Assembly: GCF_907165205.1 (NCBI RefSeq)
Contig: NC_058189.1
Coordinates: 53,160,270-53,224,269 of the forward strand
Length of the DNA stretch: 64,000 nucleotides
Reading direction: 5' to 3'
Source of the DNA: Coccinella septempunctata
Taxonomy: Eukaryota; Arthropoda; Insecta; Coleoptera; Coccinellidae
Shown: in pieces, positions 42,985 through 53,714 of the stretch
Layout: each line of letters opens with the position of its first letter
How positions within the stretch are numbered: position 1 is the stretch's first letter
The notes under the pieces: generated by a model
The model's database searches: none
What the model saw: only the letters and a program-made list of their open reading frames with translations
What the model was told of the DNA's origin: nothing
Position numbers and translations under genes: made by a program

Positions 42985-44416
42985 TGATTGTTAGATTCTT
43001 CCAATATGAAAATTAAAGTTTTTGCCCCAAAATGTTTTTTATTTCAAAATAAGGGAACAAAACAGAAGAAAGGGCACATAATTGGCGTTGACAAACGTTC
43101 TTTCAAAATGAAAGGCCTATATGATGTCGTATTGATGAAAGCTAAAATAAAAAAAAAACAAAATACTAATTCATAAATGGCGCTGGACAAACATAAAATG
43201 TTCATGATAAAGTCAGATGTCAATTATGCTGCAATACGTTGAGTAAATATTTGTTCGTAAGATGTGTTTGTACCAGCTCTTGAGTTATCGATACTATAGA
43301 GCAAAATTTCTATAAATTACGTCTCAAAAGATTCCTAGATCGAAATATTGGCATAACGTGTAAGTATGTTACACAGATTAATTGCCCAATCAGGGCTCGA
43401 TCCACTGATGTAAATTGATTTGTTTGTAGTCAATCAATTCACTTTGTGCAAGCGTTACATCGAACTATTATGTGGTAAATGAAAACAATTTTTAGTGATA
43501 GATTTTAGAATCAATCAGAGAGGGAATCAGCGAATAAATTGAATTATGTAGTTCATCCTACCCAAAGCTTGTCGAATACATAGACACCTAAGGAAATGTT
43601 TCAAAATCATCGAAATGGCTCTGAAGGGTTTCAACAAAACAATTCAGCTACTCTTGGTAGAATAGAATGGTTTTATTTTATCATTTCAGTAAGTATATCT
43701 TCAGAAACAGCAGTGGACTTAGGTAACTGACAAAAAATATACAGATCTCTTTCTATAAGATGTGAGTGTCAACTAACACACTAACTAACAAATATTTTCT
43801 TATACTCCTGAATTGATTCGAATTTCGACCTTACAATGTAAAAAATGAAAAATGGGTAAAATAAGTACATAATATTTTTGATCATCCATATTACACGAGA
43901 AATTCAATCTAGTGCAACTAGTATCAATATCACAGTGTTGGAATGGTATAAAAAAAAATACCTACATCAAGATTTGAGAATAAACAAATCACATTTGTTG
44001 GAAAATGTGTAGAAATCAAAAAGAGCAAGGACGTTCAGTAAGATAAAAATACAGTTTGAAAATACTAATCACAAAAAACTAAACATATCTACTTATGAAC
44101 TACCACTTTCTCTGTATTTGAATATTTCGCAAGAAAAATTTAAAAATTAAATCTTCAAAATGATTGATAGAAATATCACCTCAGATGAACTTTTCTCCAA
44201 ATAAGTATGTAATTCTCAACCTATTTTAGTGCAAGAAATTGTCACCCATTTGAATAAGCCACAAACATTGTACGATATAAGGGCATATTCAGAGTTTTTC
44301 AAGTCATTGAACATTTTTTTCCATTGGGTGTATGATTTGATTAGTAGGCGATGATTGAAAATATCTATAATATCAATGATGTCCGATCTGAAAGACAAAC
44401 ACTCAATAGTATAATA
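42985..44416. other. Intergenic DNA, nothing recognised
   Basis: AT-rich, stop-rich, no TIR or tandem repeat. An open stretch directly after the gene (42988-43176) lies in the 3' UTR and has no independent support. Confidence 0.4.
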
Positions 44417-44757
44417 CGAGAGCTAACCTGGACACGGAAATACACAACCGTATCAATTCGACATCACGGGCATTCTGGAAGCTAAAGGTCAGAGTGTTTC
44501 AAAATCACGACCTCAATCTGAAGACAAAGACAGCTGTTTACAAAGCAGTGGTCCTCTCAACGCTTCTTTACGTTAGCAGAAGCTGGACACCCAACAGGAG
44601 ACATATTAAGAAGATTGAACAAACGCAACAACGTCATCTGAGACAAATAATGCACATCAGATGGTTTCACAAAATTTCAAATGCAGAAGTCTTGCAGCGC
44701 GCGAGTTGTAAAACAATTGAGATTACCATGAGGGTTGACGGAGTGAGAATGATATGA
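44417..44757 (+). pseudogene. LINE reverse-transcriptase C-terminal fragment
   Basis: Reads RANLDTEIHNRINSTSRAFW, then VFQNHDLNLKTKTAVYKAVV, LSTLLYVSRSWTPNRRHIKK and RHLRQIMHIRWFHKISNAEV. This is the thumb and connector region after the catalytic domain of non-LTR reverse transcriptases. No FADD box or endonuclease is present, and the frame ends at a stop soon after. Confidence 0.75.
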
Positions 44758-44894
44758 AATCGAAAAAGAAGGAAAAAACGAGAGATGTATTGAATTTTAT
44801 ATTTCTTATTAAATAATTTTGAAATTTTCAACCCTTATCAAGAAATAATCGGTCACCGAATGAATTCCCTCGAAACCACCCTAAAATTTATATT

Positions 44895-45075
44895 ATGTGA
44901 AACTGTTTACCAGGTGGGCTATTTGTTCTTCTTCTGCGCCACACTCACATCTCGGAGTATCAACAGCATTCCATATCTGATGAAGAGCATGCTATTACAC
45001 CGACCATGGCCAGTACTAAGTCGATTAGCGTAGGTACACCAAATTTTTCTAGGAAGATCAAATCCAGTGACTCTT
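44895..45075 (-). pseudogene. LINE C-terminal zinc-finger fragment
   Basis: On the minus strand GFDLPRKIWCTYANRLSTGH then GRCNSMLFIRYGM leads, after a one-base shift, to AVDTPRCECGAEEQIAHL. This is the C-x-C...H region that ends many non-LTR polyproteins. It is opposite in orientation to the fragment at 44417 and probably from another element. Confidence 0.65.
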
Positions 45076-45659
45076 TATGAAGGATCAATAAATAATTGAA
45101 CGTTTAATAAAGGGGTAACACGAATTCCATTCTGATCGCCAAAATCCTTTGTGACTATTATTTGAAGAAAGAAATTCATAGTTACAATTCCATCTACCAC
45201 CTTTCTGTACAGAAATTTTTCGAACCAGTGAACGGAGTTCATGCAAGTGTGATGGTCTCTTCATTTCCATTGATTCCCAAGTGATCAATATAGACCTTGC
45301 CTATTTCGTTGAAGTTTCTTCGGCACTCCCACACAACTTAAAATCGATGACGTGAATGTCAGTTCAGTGCTTTGATCGCAGTCTGTCTGTCAGAATGGCT
45401 ATGGTACATTTCTGATATTTTATTTCTAGGTTCATTTTCACCCATCTTCCGATGGATAGATAGATCTATCAATCAGAGGATGAGGAAGTGTAATGATCCC
45501 CAGTCTGTTAGCTTTCTTTGTCAATTCAAACATGCGTTAATCCAATATACGAAATTTATAAGCTGGAAGTTTTGAAACCTAGCCTAGCCCCTTAAGCAGA
45601 TGAGAACTGATACTTCCTTGAAAGGTCAATAAATAAATTCGGTAAATTATGTGACAATT
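45076..45659. other. Intergenic DNA, 3' side of the 45701 gene
   Basis: No gene or repeat recognised; it may include further LINE debris that cannot be read. Confidence 0.3.
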
Positions 45660-45700
45660 TTTATTTTTATTTTCCAAAATTCAACAAAAGCTGACAGAAG

Positions 45701-46320
45701 CTAAACATATACCAAAGGTGCGGAATAGGCAGCGTATGGGGAATAGGCGGTATAAGCTGCTGCATACGGTGCAATATATGGAGAATAGGCGCTGTAGGCA
45801 AGAGGGGCTGTGTATGCTGCAGTATAAGCAACAGCAGGAGCAACTACTGGTGCCAGAATACCAGGTTTGGCATCAGCCTTCGCCTCTGGAACTGGCTTCG
45901 CTTCAGGTTCTGGAAGGGCCATGGCACAACCGATGACGAAGAAGAGTAAGAACTGCAATCGAAATTAATAATTTCAGTAGAATTCAACCATGAAAAGGAT
46001 TACGCTTAAACAGTGAGGCAATGAATATAAAAATAAGAATTAATTCAGAGGCAATGAATGCAATAATAAGAATCAATTCATAGTCAGCATCTGCTTTTCT
46101 TCGATGGAGCATACTCCATTTAGGGCCCTGACGATGGCAAAGTGGCTAGTTCAATTCGGATCATAGCACTCGTTGATATTCGTATCAGCGGATGGTATGC
46201 ATCTGAATTAATTCTTATTATTGTAGAATTCAACCTTATTGAAGATAGGTTCAATATCCCTCGAAATTAAAGTGATCAACGATAAAATATTGGACCATAA
46301 TTACTTACGTATTTGAACAT
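45701..46320 (-). CDS. Cuticle-type Ala/Pro/Tyr-rich secreted protein (87 aa)
   Basis: Exon 1 is complement(46309..46320), MFKY; exon 2 is complement(45701..45952). The intron is 356 bp (TAC|GTAAGT to TTGCAG|TTC). The signal peptide is MFKYFLLFFVIGCAMA. The mature chain is LPEPEAKPVPEAKADAKPGI, APVVAPAVAYTAAYTAPLA and YSAYSPYIAPYAAAYTAYSP, ending APLVYV. The family style suggests an exported cuticle component. Minus-strand AATAAA lies at 45660-45665. The promoter keeps the shared 19-nt motif. A mariner inserted 230 bp upstream of the TATA box (46626) has not touched the core promoter. Confidence 0.9.
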
Positions 46321-46355
46321 TCTGATGGTTTTTTTTTCACTAACGATGATGAGTG

Positions 46356-46391
46356 ACTGATACTCAATCCAAAGTAATCACTGCATTTATA
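46356..46391 (-). promoter_or_regulatory. Core promoter of the 45701 gene (TATA + TCAGT)
   Basis: Minus-strand TATAAATG at 46384-46391 and TCAGT at 46356-46360, with A (46358) exactly 33 nt from the TATA start. Confidence 0.8.
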
Positions 46392-46446
46392 TGGTTTATT
46401 ATGAACGAATGGTGGGTGGAGAATTCTTCTGATATTCCGACGAAGA

Positions 46447-46466
46447 GTTTCACAATTTTCATTGAC
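46447..46466 (-). promoter_or_regulatory. Conserved upstream motif GTCAATGAAAATTGTGAAAC
   Basis: Third copy of the motif, 56 nt upstream of the TATA box. Between motif and TATA box a CCACCCACC segment is shared with the 42650 gene. Confidence 0.6.
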
Positions 46467-46625
46467 GTCATACTAATCGTCCGTTCATTAAGCTCAGAAG
46501 GAATGGAGTGTTTATTCATTATTATTTTGGGTGAAAATTGTGATTTATTCCTTTGTCCAGTCTTTTAAAGAAGAATATGCATTCTATTCAAAATATTATA
46601 AAATACTTAAAAGTACGAGGATATA

Positions 46626-47878
46626 TTGAAAAATTCTTAGCCTACTATAGAACCAAACAAAATTTCAATTTCGGAATATTTTATTACTCAACATATTCTC
46701 CTATTAATTGGATACATTTATTACAGCGAACCTGCAACGTCTCTAGACTTTTCAAAAAAAAATGTTTCTTCTTGCTCTGCAAACCAAACCTTCGCAGCTT
46801 TTATTAACTCCTCGTTGGAAGAAAATTCACGACCTTTTAAACTTTTTTCAGTTGAGGAAAGAGATGATAGTCGGATGGAGTCAAATCTGGTGAATAAGAG
46901 GGGCGTTCTACTAATTCAAACCCTGAATTTTTTGCATGTCAACATGAGATTTGTGTGCAGGGGCGTTGTCCAGCAAAAACAAAACCCCTTTGGATAGCTT
47001 TCCGCGTCTTTTCTCTTCAATTTTTTCCCGTAGAGTGGTCAGTAAGGTCGAATAGTAATCTCCGGTTATTGTTCTACCCTTACCAAAAAAATCAACCATG
47101 ATTACTCCATGGCAATCCCAAAAAACTGAAGCAAGAACTTTTCCAGCACATTTTTTGACACGAAACTTCTTAGGTCTTGGAGAACCAGAGTGTCGCCATT
47201 CCATCGATTATTGCTTTGTTTCTGGATCGTAGAAATATACCTAAGGCTCATCCATAATAACAATTCTGTTTAAGAAGTCCACATCGTTTTCAAATCGAGC
47301 ACAGATCGAACGCAATGCTTCTACCCTTGCACGCTTTTGTCAACATTTAAACATTTGGGGATCCATTTTGCAGCAATTTTTCTCGTGAATTATATGATGA
47401 ACGCGTTCGTATGAAATATTCAGTGCTTCAGATATCCGTTTTAGCCCAATTCGACGGTCTGATAAAATCATGTCATGAATTGCATCGATATTTTCGGGGA
47501 CTGACACAGAAAGTGTCCTTCCCGATCGGTCATCATCTTCAATAAAAAATTTACCTCTTTTGAAGCTTGCAGTCCAGTTTTTCACGGTCGCATACGAAGA
47601 ACATTGATCACCAAGAGCAGATAGCATAGGTATCTTCGTAAATCTGCTCAACTCTTAATCCTTTTAAATACTGGTACTTGATGATGGCTCGATACTCCAA
47701 TTTTTCGATTTTCACAATTTCGGTGGACATCTTCTGTCTTTTAATTTATTGCGTAATTCTGGTTTACTTTTTTGACTTCAAACTTCACACTGAGACTTCT
47801 AATGAGTTATTGTTCGTTGCTATGGTAACGCAATATTTTTTTTATGTATGGAACTGGTCTAGGCTAATTAGATATCAA
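46626..47878 (-). mobile_element. mariner (irritans-like), full-length but decayed
   Basis: 1,253 bp between TTGAAAAATTCTTAGCCTA and its imperfect inverse ending GATATCAA, with TA on both sides (46624-46625 and 47879-47880). Same family as 18759-19797 and 49379-50619. Confidence 0.9.
46684..47730 (-). pseudogene. mariner transposase, frameshifted
   Basis: Begins MSTEIVKIEKLEYRAIIKYQ at 47730. A frameshift after QIYEDT leads to a stop; the frame resumes at LGDQCSSYATVKNWTASFKR and goes on to ALNISYERVHHII. The catalytic part is open from MEWRHSGSPRPKKF through the second Asp motif LLDNAPAHKS, and stops again near 46911. The segment for the first Asp is present as degenerate sequence near 47220-47250, where a stop is seen. 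DD34D class, inactive. Confidence 0.88.
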
Positions 47879-48711
47879 TACATCCTCATCGTAGAAAGAT
47901 ATCTGGTTGTTTACTTTCTTGTGTTATAAAATACTGTCCACACAAATTTCAACAATATCGGACAACGCAATATAAACTATAGAAGACTCGTATTTTTATG
48001 AGTGTTTTCACTTGCATTATGGAAGGAAATGTGATTAATCGTATAAGGAGTATAAGACATGTTATACTCATATAACATATAATAAGCTCTTGCTTATGTG
48101 ATGTTTTTGAATCATTTTTGAAGGCTTATTTTTGAAACTTTGAATGGTTTTTCACTGGTCCACATATGTTTCTTGAAAAAAATGCTCAATTTGCTGATTT
48201 TTTCCCTGATATTGAGAAACACCGATCCAATTGAATTAAAACTGAGCAACTAGCTGAAAAATACCGAAGAACCTTCGAACTGACATTATTAATCTAAGCT
48301 GCACCTGTAGGGGTAGTAGCTTTTCTTATTTCTTCTCCTTGTACTATATTCCAACAATTATGTTATCTTATTTTCACCGATTCAATAGAACTAACCTATG
48401 AAAACCGAAATAGAATTGAATGAAAATTCATAAAAGATCTGCATCGAACATTTCCAAGTATTTCAGTGAGGGTTATCCATATTCAGAACCAGTACATCAT
48501 ACTGAAATAGCAATTTCGTATTTATTTTCGGCAACCTCAATTACTTACATAACTATAACATCAAGTACAGCAAATCAATCAAAACCCAATACGAGCTGTG
48601 TCAATAACACATTTTCTAATTCAGAGCGTTGCAACGTGAAGATCCTTCCTGAATACTAATGCTTTATGTTGCTCTCAACCGAAATGCCACTTCTTCGAGG
48701 ATTCTTCGAGG
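47879..48711. other. Upstream region of the 48777 gene
   Basis: AT-rich. An open stretch at 48420-48659 is Ser/Thr-rich but has no start context, domain or promoter and is left out as a gene. Confidence 0.35.
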
Positions 48712-48747
48712 TATATAAACGAAAGTTTTCATTTCAACTACATCAGT
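48712..48747 (+). promoter_or_regulatory. Core promoter of the 48777 gene (TATA + TCAGT)
   Basis: TATATAAA at 48712-48719 and TCAGT at 48743-48747, with A (48745) 33 nt from the TATA start. Confidence 0.8.
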
Positions 48748-48776
48748 TTGTCAGCAACGATACAAAAATAACAACA

Positions 48777-49166
48777 ATGTTTAAATATGTAAGTATCGTT
48801 TGTCGTCTTATTTTTCCGAATATTCGGTATCTCTACATGATTGAAGGGTTCAATTTATATCGATAAAATTTTGATTTCGCTGAATTTCTTCAGATCGCTC
48901 TATTCGTCATCATTGGATGTGCCGTGGCTAACCCAGAGCCGGAGGCTAAAGCTGCTCCTGAAGCTAAGGCTGCACCAAAACCAGGCGTGATTGCTGGCCC
49001 GGCTTTAGCTTACACCGCTGCCTATGCTGCCCCATTGGCTTACAGTGCATACAGCACTCCATTAGCTTACAGTGCATTTGGAGCTCCTGTTGTTTCGCCC
49101 TATGCTGCAGCCTATACTGCCTACTCACCTTATGCTGCATACTCTGCACCTTATGTTGTGGTTTGA
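48777..49166 (+). CDS. Cuticle-type Ala/Pro/Tyr-rich secreted protein (94 aa)
   Basis: Exon 1 (48777..48788, MFKY), a 105-bp intron (TAT|GTAAGT to TTCTTCAG|ATC) and exon 2 (48894..49166). The signal peptide is MFKYIALFVIIGCAVA. The linker NPEPEAKAAPEAKAAPKPG is Ala-rich. The middle differs from the sister genes by a duplicated PLAYSA.. motif (PLAYSAYSTPLAYSAFGAP), which makes it the longest family member; the end YAAAYTAYSPYAAYSAP is conserved. The inferred role is exported cuticle protein. It lacks the 19-nt motif of the three closest paralogs. AATAAA is at 49182-49187, very close to the stop. Confidence 0.9.
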
Positions 49167-49378
49167 ATGTAGATTTAGTAAAATAAAGAAATGGTAACGT
49201 TGAATAATTCTTCATTTGTTGGACACCCTGTATATCCTTATGCATTACCTGGTTGTATTACTCAGAGGAAACAGTTTGGTTTACCCTTTGAAAAGCAATG
49301 CTATATAACATCGCAAATTCCGAATGAAAATCGACGAAAATATAATTTTTATTCCACACTCTCGACCTACAGTATGTA

Positions 49379-50619
49379 TTGATATCTAGTTAGCCTAGAC
49401 CAGTTCCATGCGTTACCATAGCAACGAACAATAATTCATTAGAAGTGTCAGTTTGAAGTCAAAAAAGTAAACTACAGTTATGCAATGAATTAAAAGATAG
49501 ATGTCCACAGAAATTGTGAAATTCGAAAAATTTTAATATCGAGCCATCATCAAGTATCTGTATTTAAAAGGGTTAAGAGGTAAGCAGATTCACGAAGTTA
49601 TGCTAAATACCCTTGATGATCGATGTCCTTTGTATGCGACCGTGAAAAATTGTACTGCAAGCTTCAAAAAGGTAAATATTCCATTGAAGATGATGACCGA
49701 TCGGGAAGGCCAGTTTCTGTGTCAGTACATGAAAATATCGATGCAGTTCATGACATGATATTATCAGACCGTCGAATTGGGCTAAAACAGATATCTGAAG
49801 CACTGAATATTTCATACGAACGCGTTCATCATATAGTTCACGTCAATTTGGACATGAGAAAAATTGCTGCAAAATGGATCCCCAAATGTTTGAATGTTGG
49901 CTAAAAGCTTGCAAGTGTAGAAGCATCGCGTTCTATCTGTGCTCGATTTGAAAGCGATGTAGACTTCTTAAACCGAATTGTTACTATGGATGAGACTTGG
50001 GTACATTTCTACGATCCAGAAACAAAGCAACAATCGATGGAATGGCGACACTCTGGTTCTCCAAGACCTAAGAAGTTTCGTGTCCAAAAATCTGCTGAAA
50101 AAGTTCTTGCTTCAGTTTTTTGGGATTGCCATGGAGTAATCATGATTGATATTTTGGATAAGGGTAGAACAATACCCGGAGATTACTATTCGACATTACT
50201 GACCACTCTACGGAAAAGAATTAAAGAGAAAAGACGCGGAAAGCTATTCAAAGGTGTTTTGATTTTGCTGGACAACGTCCCTGCACACAAATCTCAAGTT
50301 GCCATGCAAAAAATTCGTGATTTAGGGTTTGAATTACTAGAAAACCTCCTATATTCACCAGATTTAACTCCGTCCGACTATCATCTGTTTCCTCAACTGA
50401 AAAAAAGTTTAAAAGGCCGTATTTTTTTTTTCCAACGAGGAGGTAATAAAAGCTGTGGACATCTGGTTTGCAGAGCAAGAAGAAGGTCTTGAGACGTTGC
50501 AGGTTCGCTGTAATAAATGTATCCAATTAAGAGGAGAATATGTCGAGTAATAAAATATTAATCTACGATTTTGACATTGAACTTTTGTTTGGTTTTATAG
50601 TAGGCTAAGAATTTTTCAA
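49379..50619 (+). mobile_element. mariner (irritans-like), full-length
   Basis: 1,241 bp from TTGATATCTAGTTAGCCTA to the imperfect inverse ending TTTTTCAA, with TA on both sides (49377-49378 and 50620-50621). The best-preserved copy in the catalytic region. Confidence 0.9.
49501..50550 (+). pseudogene. mariner transposase, N-terminal lesions, catalytic core open
   Basis: ATG at 49501 is followed within 12 codons by a TAA where the sister copies have Leu-Glu. One more base is lost near 49670 in the helix-turn-helix linker. From 49986 to 50492 the catalytic core is open: first Asp in MDETWVHFYDPET, the WRHSGSP motif, second Asp in LLDNVPAHKS, and YSPDLTPSDYH with the third Asp of DD34D. A T-run near 50430 shifts the frame again. 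All three acidic residues survive, but no full enzyme can be made. Confidence 0.88.
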
Positions 50620-50621
50620 TA

Positions 50622-51120
50622 TATCCTCGTACATCAGGTAATGAAGTTTATATCGGAATTTTTAGGATGACTTGATTGTGTTGTTCAGCCAAAGTAGTAG
50701 GTAACCTCTCTATAGACAATTTGATCAACTGAAATAATTACCAATTTCAATATTGCATTGATTTTCTCCTGTGCTAGTTGTTATTTCTCGAATATGTATA
50801 AATAAAAAAGTGGAGTGAATGAATATTAATTAGTAATTCAAACTCCGTTTCTCTCTCGTCCTCCAATTTTATATTGTTTGGTTGGATATTGTCCCTTGAT
50901 TGGTTTTTCCCTAAGGTATTCCTGTGGAATCATCTACACAAAGTAATTCCTGAAATAATTTGTAAATATTCTGGACTTGTAGGTATGCTTTTGACGTTGA
51001 CGCTCTAACAATTCTGTAACGCAGGTTGTGTTTTTTTGTTCAGTAAATTCATTCCAGCTGAATTTTGTTCTCTCATTCGGAATGCGAAAGATATGTATGT
51101 GAACTATTCCTGATTTCAAA
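50622..51120. other. Intergenic DNA, nothing recognised
   Basis: AT-rich spacer between the mariner and the SWIM foldback element, without coding or repeat signal. Confidence 0.35.
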
Positions 51121-53046
51121 GGGTATAGCCGGGTTTATATGGAAATCTGCCCCCGCGACTTTTTCGATTTAAACACAGGGGATCGATTTGACATTAAACA
51201 AAAATAATTCACCCCGATTTTCAGCTGTTTATTTCCAACGGTTTCCAAATTTTTCGAAAAAAACTGTTTTTTCAATTAAATTTTTTTTTTCGACTAAAAT
51301 TCAAAATTGGTTGATGGTGATTTTTTTTATCATTTTCAGTAGTAAGAGTGATAAGGAAGACATTTCATTATGACTCTCAGTTGAAAATCCTATTTTTGAG
51401 AGGAGATATAAAATAACAATATATTTTTTTTTATGTTACTTAAAAGTGTCCACCACGGAACTTTGTCAGAAAATGTCTTTCATAGTTATCTAACCTCAAG
51501 AAATTTTTCATTTTTTTTGAAGTGGTGGAACATAATAGAAAAAAATTAAAACTATTTTTTTTTTCAGAATACTATGTTTCATGCATAGAAACACATGATG
51601 CGAACAAAATATGTAGAAAACTATTCTTCAACTGAGAATACATAATTCATTTAATAATAAAAATTCAATATAATACCAAATCCATTTATTTTATTGATAC
51701 AATAATCATGAATCCATCATTCGAAAAGTTGGCGATAAAAATGTTTCTATGCAAAAAATATAGGTTCACATTCGAAATATCGAAGACTACTATAGATATC
51801 GGTTAGTCTTCGTCACTGTCTTCATTAACAAGAGCATCAACTTTTTCATTCACAAAGAGACGAAACAATATTCTTTTTGCCAAATATAGAACGTAATGAA
51901 GACAATATATTATAGCTGAAATATGAGAACAGCACCCTACAGTGCGTCTACCATTAGCACAATCACAACAATATCGCCTTATTCCAGAAATCTCATTCTT
52001 TTCTGGCTCATTATCAACAAAACAATGGTATGTTTTTGACTCAATATGCCGAGACCTTACTTGTAGTTTGATAATATTTGGTGTTGTGTTTACGTATTGC
52101 AGTGTTATTGTTCCGTCTTCATTTATTAACTCAGCTAAGTAAGAAACAGCTTGAGACATTTAATATGATCCCGTGAAAAAAATCTTCAATTCTTGTTCCG
52201 TTAATTCAGGAAAATTTTTCAAATCATTTGAAGAGATCGTACTGAACGGAACTTTTTGTCTCGCCCAACGATTTATTTTTACCTCCAACGCCAACGTATT
52301 ATCATAATCTTTTTTCGATTTCATTGCAGCCAAAACTCTTTCAGAAAGATCAATATCAGAGTCCAGTCTTGCTCCAAATTCGTTATGTAAAAATCAAGAA
52401 ACTCGAAAAAAAAGGTGCTTTAGGAAGCAACTTATTATCTAGTTTATGATGGATTCATGATTATTGTATCAATAAAATAAATGAATTTGGTATTATATTA
52501 AATTTTTATTATTGAATGAATTATGTATTCTCAGTTGAAGAATAGTTTTCTACATATTTTGTTTGCATCATAAGTGTTTCTATGCATGAAACATAGTATT
52601 TTGAAAAAAAAATAATTTTTATTTTTTCTATTATGTTCCACCACTTTAAAAAAAATGAAAAATTTCTTGAGGTTAGATAACTACGAAAGACATTTTCTGA
52701 CAAAGTTTCGTGGTGGACACTTTTGAGTAACATAAAAAAATATATATTATTATTTTATATCTGCTCTCAAAAATAAGATTTTCAACTGAGAGTCATAATG
52801 AAATGTCTTCCCTATCACTCTTACTACTGAAAACGATAAAAAAAATCACCACCAACCAATTTTGAATTTTAGTCGAAAAAAAAATTTTTATTGAAAAAAC
52901 AGTTTATTTCGAAAAATTCTGAAACCGTTGGAGATAAACAGCTGAAAATCGGGGTGAATTATTTTTGTTTAATGTCAAATCGATCCCCTGTGTTTAAATC
53001 GAAAAAGCCGCGGGGGCAGATTTTCCATATAAACCCGGCTATACCC
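51121..53046 (-). mobile_element. Foldback element with 600-bp arms around a SWIM-domain gene
   Basis: Arms 51121-51720 and 52446-53046 are inverted copies, starting GGGTATAGCCGGGTTTATAT, with only scattered differences. The 725-bp centre carries the minus-strand SWIM fragment. ATTTCAA occurs just outside each end (51113-51119 and 53049-53055), not directly abutting, so the target duplication is uncertain. The class is unassigned. Confidence 0.85.
51803..52386 (-). pseudogene. SWIM zinc-finger transposon protein, C-terminal fragment
   Basis: From 52386 the minus strand reads NEFGARLDSDIDLSERVLAA through KIFFTGSY, then a TAA at about 52160, then MSQAVSYLAELINEDGTITL and on to NEDSDED at 51803. 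The signature is C-x-C...C-x-H in YCCDCANGRRTVGCCSHISA, a SWIM zinc-binding motif, followed by a YLAKRILFRLF helix. I know this motif from the C-termini of transposon-derived insect proteins. The catalytic domain that should lie upstream is missing, replaced by the foldback arm. A single stop divides the fragment. Confidence 0.65.
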
Positions 53047-53690
53047 AAATTTCAATTCATATTCTGGTCCAACGAGTCTCAGTAAAGTAGTTTATTTATA
53101 AAGGATATCATGAAGGATCAGCTTTCTGCTTAATCCGTTTATTCACATTTATGTTGATTCAATATTCGACCAACCACAAAAGAAAATGATTATGTACAAA
53201 TACATTGTTCTGAGTATAAACCTCTTCATTAGATATTTCCTAAAATTAGACATATAAGGTTAAAAGGAGCTCAGTCGACATTTATGTGAATAATTTTGAG
53301 TTTCCTATGGTGAACGAATTTTTCCTAGTTTGTTCTTTTAGAAGACACTTTCTTCTTCTCTCATTCTCTCTCCTGATTTTCTCTTTCACCTCCAACGATT
53401 TCTGTCTTGCACTTCCATAAAAAATACCAGCTATAAGTAGAGTGTATCTGATCAATTTGATTAGGGGGTGCACTTTCACTGGCTCAGGTAATTTAGATAG
53501 GTCCATAAGTGTCCACCCAAAATATTAAAAGGGTATTCGTCAAATATTTCGAACTGTCAATGGATTGACTTTTGAATTGATCAGGTACTATTGTCGAATA
53601 CTTTTCATCTGTGACGTGAAACAATAATTTCAGAATGGTTTCAGCCACAAAAAGCTTGGGATGAAGGAGTAAAAATTTGCTCGAACAATA
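53047..53690. other. Intergenic DNA with no clear feature
   Basis: A 74-codon minus-strand frame (53282-53506) starting MDLSKLPEPVKVHPLIKLIR has some protein-like character, including the basic stretch EKIRRENERRRK. No splice partner, promoter or domain was recognised, so it is not called a gene. Confidence 0.35.
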
Positions 53691-53714
53691 TGCATAAGAG
53701 ATTTGGGATAATTA

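Noticed and set aside
46080..46240. Penelope-like end suggested by CCCTGACGATGGCAAAGTGG
   Set aside because: Resembles sequence near some Penelope-like elements, but with no reverse transcriptase or terminal repeat nearby the match is too short to call.
46353..46568. Plus-strand 71-codon frame opposite the 45701 promoter
   Set aside because: Same situation: it overlaps the conserved promoter motif and is antisense.
48420..48659. 79-codon Ser/Thr-rich frame upstream of the 48777 gene
   Set aside because: No signal peptide, splice sites, TATA box or paralog; more likely chance.
51188..53085. Short frames inside the arms of the SWIM foldback element
   Set aside because: They lie in AT-rich terminal repeats and are not kept between the two arms.
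53282..53506. 74-codon minus-strand frame with a basic stretch
   Set aside because: Some protein-like character, but without promoter, splice partner or recognised family it cannot be supported.
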